DNA of 64,000 nucleotides from Sodiomyces alkalinus F11 (Eukaryota; Ascomycota; Sordariomycetes; Glomerellales; Plectosphaerellaceae), in assembly GCF_003711515.1 (NCBI RefSeq), contig NW_021167084.1, positions 1,310,399 to 1,374,398 of the forward strand, written 5' to 3'. The notes beneath the pieces were generated by a model. That model was not told the DNA's origin and made no database searches. It was given only the letters and a program-made list of their open reading frames with translations. Within the stretch, counting starts at the first letter, position 1. Each line of letters starts with the position of its first letter. Shown here in pieces: positions 13,068-24,069 of the stretch. Position numbers and translations under genes: made by a program.

Positions 13068-14266
13068 AGCCTTGATCACACTGGCCGACACTGCCAACCT
13101 AACACCACGACATGGACAACCGTTTTATGTCCTTTGGGGACCAGACACTGTGGTTGATTCTTGGGTTCATCCTCGCCAGCGACGCATAATGAATGGGTGT
13201 AGAAGTGTAAGAGGCGGGGTTTATTACGACGCATCACGCTCTATGAATAGGTCGCATCAGAAGGCGCAGCCTTGACGAACGACGGTTATATTCTTTTTTT
13301 TTTGTCAACTTTACCATTCATTCATCTCTCTCCTCTTGTTTTCTCGGTTTTCTTTTCTTTCTCATTTTTTTCTGTTCTTTTTCATTTTTTTCTGTTCTTT
13401 TCTTCTCTTCCTGTTTTGTAGGATCTGCTGTCTTAAATGTTAGGATGATGAAGCAAAGCGAAAAAGCATGGCACCGGGGTCAGGTTTAGCCGGAGGAGAG
13501 CTCTCAACCTCGAGCGTAATACATAGATAAGCGACAAGAGATGGTTATGGTTTTGGATCAGTTTAATCGGGGGGTGTGTGGGTGGCATGTTGCTTGTTCC
13601 GTAAGGCAGAGGTGTGTGGATGGATCCTACGATACCCAGTGGACAGACGTGCGCAGGCTACAGGAAAGGACAGAGGCGGGTTCGTATTCATCTGCCTCGA
13701 CACTATCCCCAGTGCCCTCTTTGAATAATAAGAAATTTTCGTAAGCGGACTGCGTCGTCGAGCCGATTAGATCTCTGTCTGTGGTTGTCTGAATATTTAG
13801 AGACAGGGGTTGGCGATACTCAAACTAACCCCTTGGACTACAAGTGGCATGATGCTTCACTTCAGCATTGATTACCGACATGAAATTGCATGGGCTCAGG
13901 CGGGCGTGATAATACGAATGTAATCAGTTGTTGACATTATTTCCCATCACTCATTAATACTATCTCGGAACTCAGAATTAGAATGACAGGAGTATTTAGT
14001 GTGTTAAAGACACAGAGCTAAACGCGGAGGGAAAATGCCACCTCCCAAACAGGTGTGTGTAGTCATACAAAGAAACATCCATGACCTCTTGTCTGATCAC
14101 ATCGTATATTGTCGCATGTTCCCTCATATTGACCATTGACATGAGTGTTGTCTGTTCATAGATATTGACAAGATTCCCTCCATCCCGTCCTTCTCCCATG
14201 ATTAAAAAAAGGGGGGGGGGGGGGAGCGGTGGTACCCGTTCGACTGTGACGGATTTTCGGAGGATT
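13068..14266. other. Convergent 3' intergenic region
   Basis: This lies between the 3' ends of the Sec7 gene (+) and the CRH gene (-). It holds a T-rich tract at about 13292-13410, including a 20-bp tandem duplication at 13361-13380/13381-13400 that differs at one base. A run of 13 or more G lies at about 14211-14224, just beyond the CRH stop. No gene was seen. Confidence 0.6.
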
Positions 14267-15880
14267 TTACCACAGGAAGGCGAGGAAAGTGACGGCGAGA
14301 GCAAGGACGCTCATCTGGAGGCGGGGGGCGGCGGCCTCGACGAAGTCGTCGTCGTTGTCGTCGCCGAAGCCGTCGTCAAAGTCGTCGCCGGTGGTGACGG
14401 GGGCGGGGACGGGGGCGGTGGGGGCGCCGGTGGGCCAGAGGCCGGTGCCGTTGCCGGGGACGACGATGGTGCTGGTGGTGTCCTGTGTGGTCGTGTTAGA
14501 AAAAAAGGGGGAACGATGGGGAGGGGATGGTGTGGTATGGTGTGGGATGGGGGGTGGAGGGATTGGACTGACCTTGTCGCCGCAGTTTACGGGGCAGGGG
14601 GTGACGGGAGTGGCGTCCTCGGCGTCCTCGGCGTCGTCTTCGGTGTTATCGGTGTTATCGCCGTCTTCGGTAGCGTCACCGTCCTCGGTATCCTCATCCT
14701 CGCCGTCTTCGGTATCGTCGCCATCCTCGGTATCGTCGCCGTCCTCGGCATCGTCCTCATCCTCGGGAGGCGAAGTAGCAGAAGGGAGAGCAGAATCGAT
14801 GGAGGAGCTCAGCGACGGGATGGAAGAAGAGCTGATGGAGTCGGTGGGAGTAGCACTGGGAGAAGAGAAGACGGAAGAAGTCTGGCTTCCATTGTCGGAG
14901 TCGTCATTGGGAAGAGTAGCGTCATCCTCCTCCTCATCATCCTCGGGCAGAGTGGGCTCCTCCTCATCACCCTCGGGCAGAGTGGGCTCCTCCTCGTCAT
15001 CCTCGGGCAGAGTATCCTCCTCAGCATCACCAGTAATGACATTAATGGACTGCCAGGTGGACTTATACTTGGTGTACTCGTAAGAAACGGCGTTGCTATT
15101 CCCTGCGCCATAATCGACAACGCTGACGGAACGGTAGTAAGCATCAAAGGGAGCCTGTCCCCACTGCACAAGACCACCAGCCCAGTCAATGAGGCCCTGG
15201 GAGTTGCCCTTGCCGCCGACCCAGGTGCCGAGCTTGACCTGGCAAGGGGTCTGGGGGAAACCCTTGTGGGAGGAGAGGATGGTGCGGACGACGGTGCCGT
15301 CGACAGAGAAGACGAGGGAGTCCTTGGTCCAGTCGAGGACGTAGGTGTGGAACTCGGACATGGCGTTGGAGCGGACGGCGTGGTACCGGCCGTTGGTGTA
15401 GTCCTCGACGCCCAGGCGAAAGACGTTGGTCTGGACCTGGCGCTGGTCGGCGCCGACGAACTCCCAGTCGACCTCGTCGAGGGCGTCGGACTGGAGGACG
15501 ACGCTGGTGACGATGCCGCGGCCGGGGGCGGCGCGGAGCACGACCTCGACGCGGCCGAAGAGGAGGTAGTTCTTGGAGGTCAGGGTCGGGGAGTGGTTCT
15601 CGGACGAGATGGAGAGCTTGAGGCCCGTGGAAGAGTCGAAGCCGACTTGGCTGGCGTCGCCGTAGACGATGCCGCCGTCGACGGACCAGAAGGACTCGAG
15701 GTCGGCGATGCTGCTGGCGGTGGTGAAGTCGAAGGAGGCCGAGCCGCCGAAGGCGGGGTTGGGGGAACAGTCTTCGCCCTTGACGGGGTTGCAGAGCGAG
15801 AAGGTTTGGGCGTTGGTTAGGGGGGCCAGGGAGGCGGCGGCCATGAGGAGGGCCGCCTTGAGGGAGAACATGGAAGCCAT
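14267..15880 (-). CDS. GPI-anchored CRH-type GH16 cell-wall transglycosylase
   Basis: Exons 15880-14573 and 14482-14267 give 507 residues. The skipped 90-nt intron (GTCAGT...ACACAG with a CTAAC branch) is a multiple of three and has no stop, so the unspliced frame is also open (537 residues). Residues 1-24 are a signal peptide. The GH16 domain follows, with the catalytic DEVDWE motif (E136, D138, E140), which is the CRH/Utr2 signature. After about residue 290 comes an acidic stalk of repeated E/D, TLPE and TEDGD units. The C-terminus is a hydrophobic GPI-attachment tail. CRH enzymes transfer chitin chains to beta-glucan in the wall. The paired start codons (MASM) leave a three-residue uncertainty. 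Confidence 0.92.
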   Translation of the reverse strand: MASMFSLKAALLMAAASLAPLTNAQTFSLCNPVKGEDCSPNPAFGGSASFDFTTASSIADLESFWSVDGGIVYGDASQVGFDSSTGLKLSISSENHSPTLTSKNYLLFGRVEVVLRAAPGRGIVTSVVLQSDALDEVDWEFVGADQRQVQTNVFRLGVEDYTNGRYHAVRSNAMSEFHTYVLDWTKDSLVFSVDGTVVRTILSSHKGFPQTPCQVKLGTWVGGKGNSQGLIDWAGGLVQWGQAPFDAYYRSVSVVDYGAGNSNAVSYEYTKYKSTWQSINVITGDAEEDTLPEDDEEEPTLPEGDEEEPTLPEDDEEEDDATLPNDDSDNGSQTSSVFSSPSATPTDSISSSSIPSLSSSIDSALPSATSPPEDEDDAEDGDDTEDGDDTEDGEDEDTEDGDATEDGDNTDNTEDDAEDAEDATPVTPCPVNCGDKVSPIPPPPIPHHTTPSPPHRSPFFSNTTTQDTTSTIVVPGNGTGLWPTGAPTAPVPAPVTTGDDFDDGFGDDNDDDFVEAAAPRLQMSVLALAVTFLAFLW

Positions 15881-17545
15881 TTTTTCTTCTCTTTTTTCTT
15901 CTCTTCTTGTTATTCCGTAAAGCAGATTATGTTGAATTAGTTAGTTGAAAGATTGGAGCGAAGAGCAAGGGCTGTTTGAAGTGAGTGTGTGTCTGAAGTG
16001 AGTGAGTGAAGCCTAGAAGGCTGGCCGGTAAAGCGAAAGGACGTCCAACACAGTTAGACAATTATTTGAGTGTTGACGATGATAACCTCAACTGATCTGA
16101 AAGGAATGAAACGTAGAAGGAAGAAAAAGACAGGAAAGGGAGGGAAGACAAAGAGAGAGAGAGAGAGAGAGAGGTATTTTCTATTAATACTACCTATACT
16201 AGGCGGAAGAGGAGTCTAAGGTAAGGAGTCTAAGGACTACCAACCGAACCTATCACTTCCCCCCACTCCTTCGACGAGTGTCTGTGGTGTGGCATGGGCT
16301 CGTAAAGGGGAAAGGCGGAATGAACCGTGAAAGGATTTGATGCATCATGACCGGGAGTCAAAGGCACGGGCAGTCTGGGCAGAAGGGAAGGGAAGTGGAG
16401 GGGAGGGGCCTGGCTTCTTGGGGGTTCGGTGTTCGGGTAATGGGTGAATGACCACGGTGAATCGGTATTCTTAGTATTCTACCTATGTAAGGGACGGAGT
16501 AATTAGCATATTATTTCTCTTTTATTCGTTTCGTTCGGCCCAGCCGTTCGACCGGTAGCGCTAGGTATTCCCATAATTACTTCGTACGCCCTGTCTAGAT
16601 GCTGTCATGTTGTTAGTCTGCTGTTAGTTCGTTGGGCAGACAGTGGACTCGGGGCCAAGGGAAGTTTAGGTATGGCGCTCACGCTTTGTTCTACTCTCTA
16701 CTAGAGCGTCTCTATGGTTAGAGTGTTTACCCCTGGAAACGCCAAGATTGCTTAGACGTTTATACCCGCCTTAAAAAGAGAAGAGAGCAATTGGACGAAC
16801 GAGATAACAAATAAGGTCAAACCCGCCAATGCAGGTACCAGGTGGCTCCCCCGTGCCGGTGCCCTTTCCTCTGCTTCCCGCCTAGAGCTCTCGCTCTTTG
16901 TTCTCTCCTCCGGCAAAGCAACAAACAAGCCAGTGAAGTCGCTAGGGCGGTCGGGCAGTGGGGCACAAGAGGGGCAAGTGGGGTAGGAGACGTTGCTTGG
17001 ATTGGGGAAATTACTCGGCCAAGCGAGGTCCGATGCGGGGATTTCGCTAGTCTATATATGGGTATATCTCCTGGATATCCCCACGTGGAATCGTCTTGAG
17101 CCAATAGGAAGATGCCCATTCACGCCATGCTAGTGACTTTTGGTTACACCTACCTGAATTGCATACACAACGTTGAGTCAGTGCGATTGGTTGTACCTGT
17201 CATCCTGGACCGTCTAGCCCGAATCTGTCGGGTTTATTGGTTGTTATGGTTGTTATTCCCCAGCGTCCTTTTTTCTTCTCACAAAGTACTTTTGCATCCC
17301 GAGCGTGTGGTTATACGAATCCTTCAATTGTCTTCAAGTCGTTCACAGTTAGTCGTCTATGCACTATCCGACAGAAATGACAAACATACAACTTTGCTTA
17401 CAAAGGATTGAGAAACCAACAAGCGAAAAAAAACAGAAAATGACAGAATTCCAAACGAGACACCCGACCCTTGATCCTCAGGACTCACTCCTCCCGTCCC
17501 AAACCATTCACCGAGAAAAGTTCAGTCCCTCTTCTCATGCTTCAC
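15881..17545. other. Intergenic: CRH promoter side and 3' side of the HNH nuclease
   Basis: Contains a (GA)n microsatellite at about 16152-16174 and AG-rich DNA just upstream of the CRH start, consistent with its promoter. Open frames at 16817-17119 and 17112-17411 have no recognisable content and were not called. Confidence 0.5.
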
Positions 17546-18809
17546 TCAGCAAGTGTTGAGCATGCTGGTCAACGCAGTCTTTTCCGCGCTCGTGATCCGG
17601 AGGTTGTAGGAGCTCTTGACTTGGATCCAGCTACGCGCGTACGTGCAACGGAACGCCGCCCGCGGAGGCGACCACTGATCCGGGCTCCTGTCGCCCTTGG
17701 ACCGGTTGGAACTCGCCGTGACTGCCCACAGCTGGGGGATTGACAGGTCGTTGGCGAATGCCTGGCGTCGGCTCGCTGACCACCCCGAGGCACCAGACTA
17801 TTTTCGTGGTCCGTGTTAGTATTCGGGGGGTATTTTTTTTTTTTGGTCTTCTCTTTTCCTTTTCCTTTGCCCTCGTTTTCCCTTTTCTTTTTCCCTTTTC
17901 TTTTTCTCCTTTCCGCATCCCGTCCATGTCATGTGATGTGGCGCGAGGTGGGGGGCAAACTCTTCGGGATGGGAACGTGGGGGGTATGACAGCAGTGGCG
18001 TCTGGTTGGTTTTGNNNNNNNNNNNNNNNNNNNNGGGAGGGGGGGGCAGGTAAGGTGAAGAACACTGAACAGAACAAGAGAACAGGCGACAACGTACAAT
18101 CCAAGCATTGGCCAGAGGGATCATGTGGTCAATGTCGACCGACGACGACACCGTCACCGTCACCCCGTCATACGGGCTATACCACGAGCCCGACGTCGGC
18201 TGGCAGGCGTTGTTGACGTTGACGCCAGTTCCGTCGCGTCGTAGCACCATCTCCCTGTGTGTTGCACGACGTTCATGAGCTCTTTGATGCATGTGTTATT
18301 CGGTCGGGGATCGGGGGTGTCTCTCAAGCCTCAACTCTCAAGTTCTCAACCTACCGAGCGTCGCAGTTACCCTGTATGATGATCCAGTGTCTGAACAGGT
18401 CTCGGCTGTATCCGGTCATGGAGCCAGGCGACCCCACAGTCAACCCGTTGAGGAGGGTACGCGCCGCCGACGCCGACGGGATGCCCGGCTATCGGTTGGG
18501 CGCACAAGAAAGTTTAGCGACAATGATCCATTACCTTCGATCCACTGCCAACTCAAAAAAAAAAAAAAAAAAAGAATTGCCGGGGAGGACACAAAAGGAG
18601 GCAAGAAAGACTCATACAGGAGTAGCAAGAGCATAGCCCTTGGCCAGGGGTGCCGCCTCGGCCGTTCTGGGCGTGAGAATGGCCTCAATGGCCTGGCTGT
18701 GGTCCGTACGAGCTTCCAAGTCAAAGTCATCGGTGGGGAAGGCAGTGGGCGACGCGAAGACGGTGGTCGCTCCAGCAAGGAGGAACGCGATGGTATTGGT
18801 GAACTTCAT
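17546..18809 (-). CDS. Secreted HNH nuclease (DUF1524/GmrSD C-terminal type)
   Basis: Four exons on the minus strand: 18809-18618, 18488-18355, 18254-18098 and 17797-17546. All junctions are GT-AG and the total is 735 nt (244 residues). Residues 1-19 are a signal peptide (MKFTNTIAFLLAGATTVFAS). The HNH core has DIDHMIPLANAW (H152), then SNRSKGDRSPDQW (N192), the D-H...N-K-D pattern of the fungal secreted HNH family. A conserved CTYARSW segment and a Cys ending follow. Such proteins are predicted extracellular nucleases. Intron 3 (17798-18097) is long, pyrimidine-rich and contains the 20-N gap, so its length is uncertain but the coding sequence is not affected. No other member of the family lies nearby. 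Confidence 0.88.
18015..18034. other. Assembly gap (20 N) inside HNH nuclease intron 3
   Basis: Twenty N sit next to a G-rich/C-rich homopolymer stretch. Gap length is probably a placeholder. Confidence 0.99.
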
Positions 18810-20574
18810 GGTCGGATCCGGAAAAGGTAACGTCGAACTATCGGACTCGAGGGGGTGAGGGCAGTCGAACTTCAAACTGTCAACCGGTTCGGCGGGTGGC
18901 TGACACGGACAAAGGAGGATATGCTGCCCTTCTTAAATCCATTCTCAGGCCCGGACGCCTATCGCTGGTGTGGGCGAAAGATGAGTGCCACGACTCACGA
19001 GTCCACCAACAGAGATTCGAGAGGCTCAGACTGTCACACCCATCAGAGTGATCATCGGCGAGCTGCGATCAGACACCTCTGCCAAATACCTCCATCGACT
19101 CCTGATGTAGCAAGACACCTACAAGAAGCTTACGGTGCTTTCGGGGGACTCCGCCCCTCCTTGACCTGCGGACTAGCTACCACCTTACCTACTTGCACCA
19201 ACCACTATCACCTCCGGTATTGATGTGTTGCATTCCTGCGTGTGAATGCCCGATACGATACCCGAAACAATCTCTCGGCGACCTCTCCTCGTCCTTCTCA
19301 AACCCCATCTAGCGTACGACCCTTCCCGCTGTCTCTTAGTCTCCTTATCGACCACTCAGAACTCGTCCCCGTCCCACGATGCCTGACATTCCGCATGCCG
19401 TCCCCTTTCCCAATTCCCGAATCCGGCAAAGCCTGGTCGACATTTGATTACGTCCTCACAATCGCAACGCAGGAGCGTATTCAGCATATTCGTCTCTGCT
19501 TCAACTGCTTCAGAAACACCCAGCAAATCAACCCTGAGCTGAACTCACGAGGCACACGTTTTCATCAGGCACCACACCCCTCATTGGCGGCATCCCCGGG
19601 ATTCCGTCATACTACGCGGGGTCCCTCCGAAACAGACGGCGTGCACGTCCCCAGGGCACGTGCTTCCGAAAAAGGCAAGGCCTCCCGTTTCGACGGGCCA
19701 ACACGCAGCCAATCATGATGCGTCAACGCTGCACGTTATCTTATCAGCGCCGATCGGTGCCCGGTATATCGGCGCCAAGTGGCTCCGGCTGATGCGGGTG
19801 ATGGATGGGGGGTCCCGGGAGCTGCCGTTTTGGGGAAGCCAAATACCGAGTTTCGAAAGTTTCGTGTGCTGGTTCGGGAGAAGAGCTCGTGTGTGGGACT
19901 GTCTTCTTTGCGATTCGTGCGATGGGGGGCTGCCAAGTTGGAGGGGTAGAGATTCGAGGGGGAGATGCATAGATTGGCTTCCCAAGATCTCTGATAACAT
20001 TGAACCAAGCACGGACAGGTCACAGAGCAATCGTGGTTGAAGCTGCATGATGCAGACGGTTGCGCGGCTAGCTTGCGTTATTTACTGCGAGGAAAGTACA
20101 GGACAGGCAGGCAGCTGTTCATGTAGTGGCGATCTCCTGCCACCGATCGTGGGGGGAAACCAGGATATTGACACATCAATGGATTGCTTCTCGAACGATT
20201 GATTCACATGGGGCCTCGTCGATCATCTGAGTGGTTGGATCGGAAGACAGGGATGTTGATCTTGAGTCTTAAGTTCTTAACACCCCGCTCAAGTGCTATC
20301 GGGAAGCAGCAGCACGTGTGCGAATTCCACAGACAACGATAGGAGGGTAAGCAGCTGAGGCCATCATTCATCCTGTCAGAAGATATATAACTAGGCCTGC
20401 CGCCTCCGCGAGTGTAACCTGCCCTTTTGACTTTCTTATACGAAGCATTACAGTTAATGAATGCCCGAAGACGGGACACTTAGTAATGGACTCGACCGGG
20501 AAACGTTTCAAATTCATTTCTCACTCGGAAACCTTGGTCTTTCGGTATCATACATTTCGCGCCCCTTGTTCCAT
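18810..20574. other. Intergenic: promoter of the HNH nuclease and 3' side of the FMN oxidase
   Basis: No recognisable gene. The longest frame, at 19242-19718 (+), has unremarkable composition and no motif I recognise. The first few hundred bases upstream of 18809 are the likely nuclease promoter. Confidence 0.5.
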
Positions 20575-20697
20575 CTAGCTGTTGTTGCATCCGACCTTGT
20601 GGACGTTCTGGTCCAGTGCCCTGAGGTTCAACTGCAAAAGCATGTTTGTTAGCGAGCCCAACACAAGGGGGTTAAAAAAAAGGAAAAAAGAAAAAAA

Positions 20698-20734
<37 letters not shown>

Positions 20735-22578
20735 GGCAAGATCTCCGGGGCGGGGTTCAAGTTGCATGAAACTCACAAAGCTAGGGCTAAGGTCATCCAG
20801 GGAGCCGATGCCGAGGTTCCATCCATCCTGGACAATCTCGTTCTTCAAAAGACGGATGGCCCTCCTGACGCCCTCGTAGCCGTACACGTTGGCGTACATG
20901 AAACTGTAACAACGCAGAAAACACCAGCCGTTAGCACGAGCGCCGAAGAAGTGGGGGGTTGTTTCTTCTTTCTTCATTTCCCCCTTCCATGAACAAAGGG
21001 TAAGTGGGAATGAGCAAAAGGGAAAGGAAAACGTACGGCCTGCCGAGGCCCACGGCCTTAACACCCAGCGCAAGCAGCTTGAGAACGTCGGAGCCAGTGC
21101 GGACACCGCTGTCGGCGAGGACGGGGACCTGCTGGAAGATTTGGGGCGCGTTGCGGTAGATCTCGTAGGCGATCTCGATGGGCGAGGGGGAGAACTCGAG
21201 CTGGCGGCCGCCGTGGTTGGAGAGGTAGATGCCGTCGACGCCGCGCTCGACGGCCTCGGTGGCGTCCTCGACGGTTTGGATGCCCTTGAGGATGATGGGG
21301 AGGTTGGTCCGCGCGCGGAGCTCGTCGTAGATCTCCCACTATGTTTTCCTTGCGTGTTAGTCTGGCTTGCTCCTTGACATGATCGCAGGAACGGGGGTGG
21401 CTATTTTGGCACTTACGGTGTTGGGACGGGTGCTGGCCGAGGGGCTGTGTGATGCTGCTGTTAGCTAAAGGACATGGCCGGGTTGGGACGAGACGATGGG
21501 AGAGCACGCACTACTCGAGACCGGAATGGCGGGCGCCGCGGACGCGAACGGAGGAGCCCGGGGTGTCGACGGTCAGGACGATGGCCTTGGCGCCGGTGTC
21601 TTCGGCCCTCTTGACGTCGTTCCAGGTGATGGAGAGGTCATTGACGGTGTAGATCTGATTTCACCCCTGGTTAGAACTTAGAACCTCTTTCCCCATTGGG
21701 CCGGATCATTCAAAACTTGGACGTACCTGCTGGAAGATGACCTGGCGCCCGTTGAGGGTGTCGTTGCGCTTGACGGCATCGAGCTCTTCGATGGTCTTGG
21801 AGGCGTAGAGTGCGGCCTGGTCGGGTATCCCACCATGTTAGTCTCGTTGCTGGGACACTGGCAAGTCATGCTTTGACAGAAGGAAACTCACGGTGTACAG
21901 AATGTCCTCATCACCGCTGGCCTCCATGAAGTTCAGCTCAGCCCTCTCCGGGTCGCCGTGGGCAGCATTTGCCGCGGGGGCGATGAAGAAGGGGGCGCTG
22001 AAGTTGTTTCCGAACAACTCGATGCTGTTATGCTCGCATCATGATCGATCTCTGGTCAGCAAGAGAACTTTCATGTAGTGCGACTAGTGCCACTCTCAAG
22101 CCGTTACAGTATTGCCCTATTGCCCGTGGGCTCGTACGTACCCAATGTTGTTTTGCAAGTCGACAACATCGCGCAGGAATCGCGGGCGGATCTGGACCTT
22201 CTTCCAGACGTCGAGGTTGTTGCGGTAGCCTTTGGAAGACGAGCGAACAACAAGTCAGCCTCCTAGACCACAAGACAAAAATGTTTATAAAAAGAACACA
22301 AATGGAATGGAATGGAAAAAGTCAAAGGCAGCCAACTCACCCCACTCTTGACCAGCCGCAAGCCTGTAAAAGGCCCAGGACGCTTCCGGCAGGACCTGCT
22401 TGGCGGCGAACTCAAAGTCGGGCAGGGCGCGGATGTCCTGGAGGTCCGGGAGCCGTCCTTCGGTCCACTCGGCCGTGTCGGTGAGGTAGTCCACAAAGCC
22501 CGTGTCGGCCACTTCGAGGAAAGGGCGGGCGGCGAGGGTGGCCCCGATGAAGGGGGAGGCGGCGGCGAGGAAGCGCAT
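20575..22578 (-). CDS. FMN-dependent 2-hydroxy acid oxidase/dehydrogenase (lactate oxidase-like)
   Basis: Nine exons (minus strand): 22578-22341, 22229-22142, 22024-21892, 21816-21727, 21654-21512, 21444-21417 (28 nt), 21338-21037, 20903-20777 and 20631-20575. They total 1206 nt and 401 residues. Signature motifs are LTVDTPGSS, ILKGIQ (K258), SNHGGRQL with catalytic H282 and R285, and LADSGVRTGSDVLK for FMN phosphate binding. This is the (S)-2-hydroxy acid dehydrogenase/FMN-dependent dehydrogenase fold, which oxidises compounds such as lactate or glycolate to 2-oxo acids. There is no cytochrome b5 domain, so it is not a flavocytochrome b2. The first 17 or so residues are hydrophobic and signal-like, so secretion is possible. 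The substrate cannot be told from sequence. Confidence 0.9.
20699..20733. repeat. (GA)n microsatellite in the last intron of the FMN oxidase
   Basis: About 17 GA units, preceded by A-rich sequence, lie within intron 8 (20632-20776). On the transcribed strand this is a CT tract upstream of the 3' splice site. Confidence 0.95.
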
Positions 22579-24069
22579 CGTGATGGTTGACGGTCGCCGA
22601 GAACTTGACTCGGGTGGTTGGACGATGGGTGGAGAGAAAGAGAGCGGCGGCGTGGAAGATCTCTGGGGTCGGGATCCTTGAACCTTCTGACGCTTGGAGA
22701 GGAGCTCAGATGGGATGGAAGAGTGCCAGCCGTTCTTATATACCCGACATCACTCACCCAGTTCCATTCGTCTTGGGGTTGATTGCCGTCTTCCCGATCT
22801 CCATGTTATGTCCCGACTCCCACGCTCCACCAGAACACATGGCCGTGATGCAATGTCCACTTTCCTCCGCCTTTTCCTCCGTTCTTTATCCTCCCCAACC
22901 AGGAATAGTCCGATCCTTATGGTCCCCCATCCCCGGTTCCATTCTACCACGATGGTAGCACGGATAGAGTGGGATCGGTGGGCCGAAACCAACAAAGACA
23001 GGGGACTTCCTCGTCGTCAACCTGGGGCGGGATAATCTCGGACAATTCACCGATGATATAGCCAATGCATCAAAGGGCAAGAGGCTCGGAGGGTACGGTA
23101 AACTGTTGCGCGTGGCAGTCTGGCAGATGCTTATTCATACGTTGGTGAGCGCAACGCCAAGGATCTGATTCGGCCGATACCGTCTTGGTCTGGGGAACTC
23201 TGGGCAGGAACCGGGGCGCCTTGCTTCTTTGGGCCTTCGGAGCTGGTTCCCGTCAATTGGGTCAGAATCCACATCAAGGACGGGGGACGGACAGAAGACC
23301 AAGTTGAACGAAACAGGACAAGGCGGTGATAACGTCTTATGGTAAAAAGTGTAAAAGTCCCCTGGCCTGTCCTTGGCTTCGAAGGGCGATGTAACGATGG
23401 GAGAGGCGCACATCACTTACTAAGAAATAATGCTGCGGGGATGCTGCTGCATGCATTGCTGTCCCATGGCTCCGTCACGACATCGGTCGCGGTGGGCTGG
23501 TTGACGGTTCTGTGCCTCTTCCCCGGATTCTGCAACGGTCGTATTTGGCAATCCGCTTATTAGGTACCAGGGATTCTCCGTGAACCGTGGTACGCAGTAC
23601 GGAGTACGGAGTGTTACATTGAAGAGGAGACAGCACGGACAAAGTCCTTTGCTGACAGTGCCCATGGCCCATGGGAGGTCCGACGGGGGCACGTCGCTCG
23701 TTCAGTCGTTCCACGGTCTACGAATCCGCACACCATAAACCAAAGGCGGGAGACTATTTGACGGCCTGCACGAAGCAACGATGCCTCCTCGACTTGCCTC
23801 CTTGGCCGTGTGCCCCTTTCCCCTTTTTGGCGTGGATTACTATGTCTGTGTGGGCGTCTGAGGAAGTGTGGGTTGGTTTCGTTTGGGTTGCTTGAATAGG
23901 GTAGCCCATCGGTTCATGTTTCCTTCAAGGACCTGGCACCGAGATATTAAGTCGTCTTCCTTCTCCAACTTTTCGCGATCATCAAAGCTTCTGTTATGAA
24001 GCCTGGACGGGATCACGTTATTTTCTGTAGCTGCTGCTGCCCCTCGCCTTGCAACCCACTCCTTGCCCC
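22579..24069. other. Intergenic: FMN oxidase promoter side and 3' side of the orphan gene
   Basis: No gene recognised. A tandem GTACGCAGTACGGAGTACGG motif lies at about 23590-23609. Upstream of 22578 is the probable oxidase promoter. Confidence 0.5.

Noticed and set aside
14165..15820. 551-codon plus-strand frame opposite the CRH gene
   Set aside because: Antisense shadow; Val/Gly/Asp-rich and without motifs, while the minus strand has signal peptide, GH16 motif and GPI tail.
17631..18104. Open frame across the N gap on the minus strand
   Set aside because: Runs through intron 3 of the HNH nuclease; only its downstream part is exon, in another frame.
19242..19718. 158-codon plus-strand frame as a gene
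   Set aside because: No recognisable motif or coding bias; start context and splice sites unconvincing.
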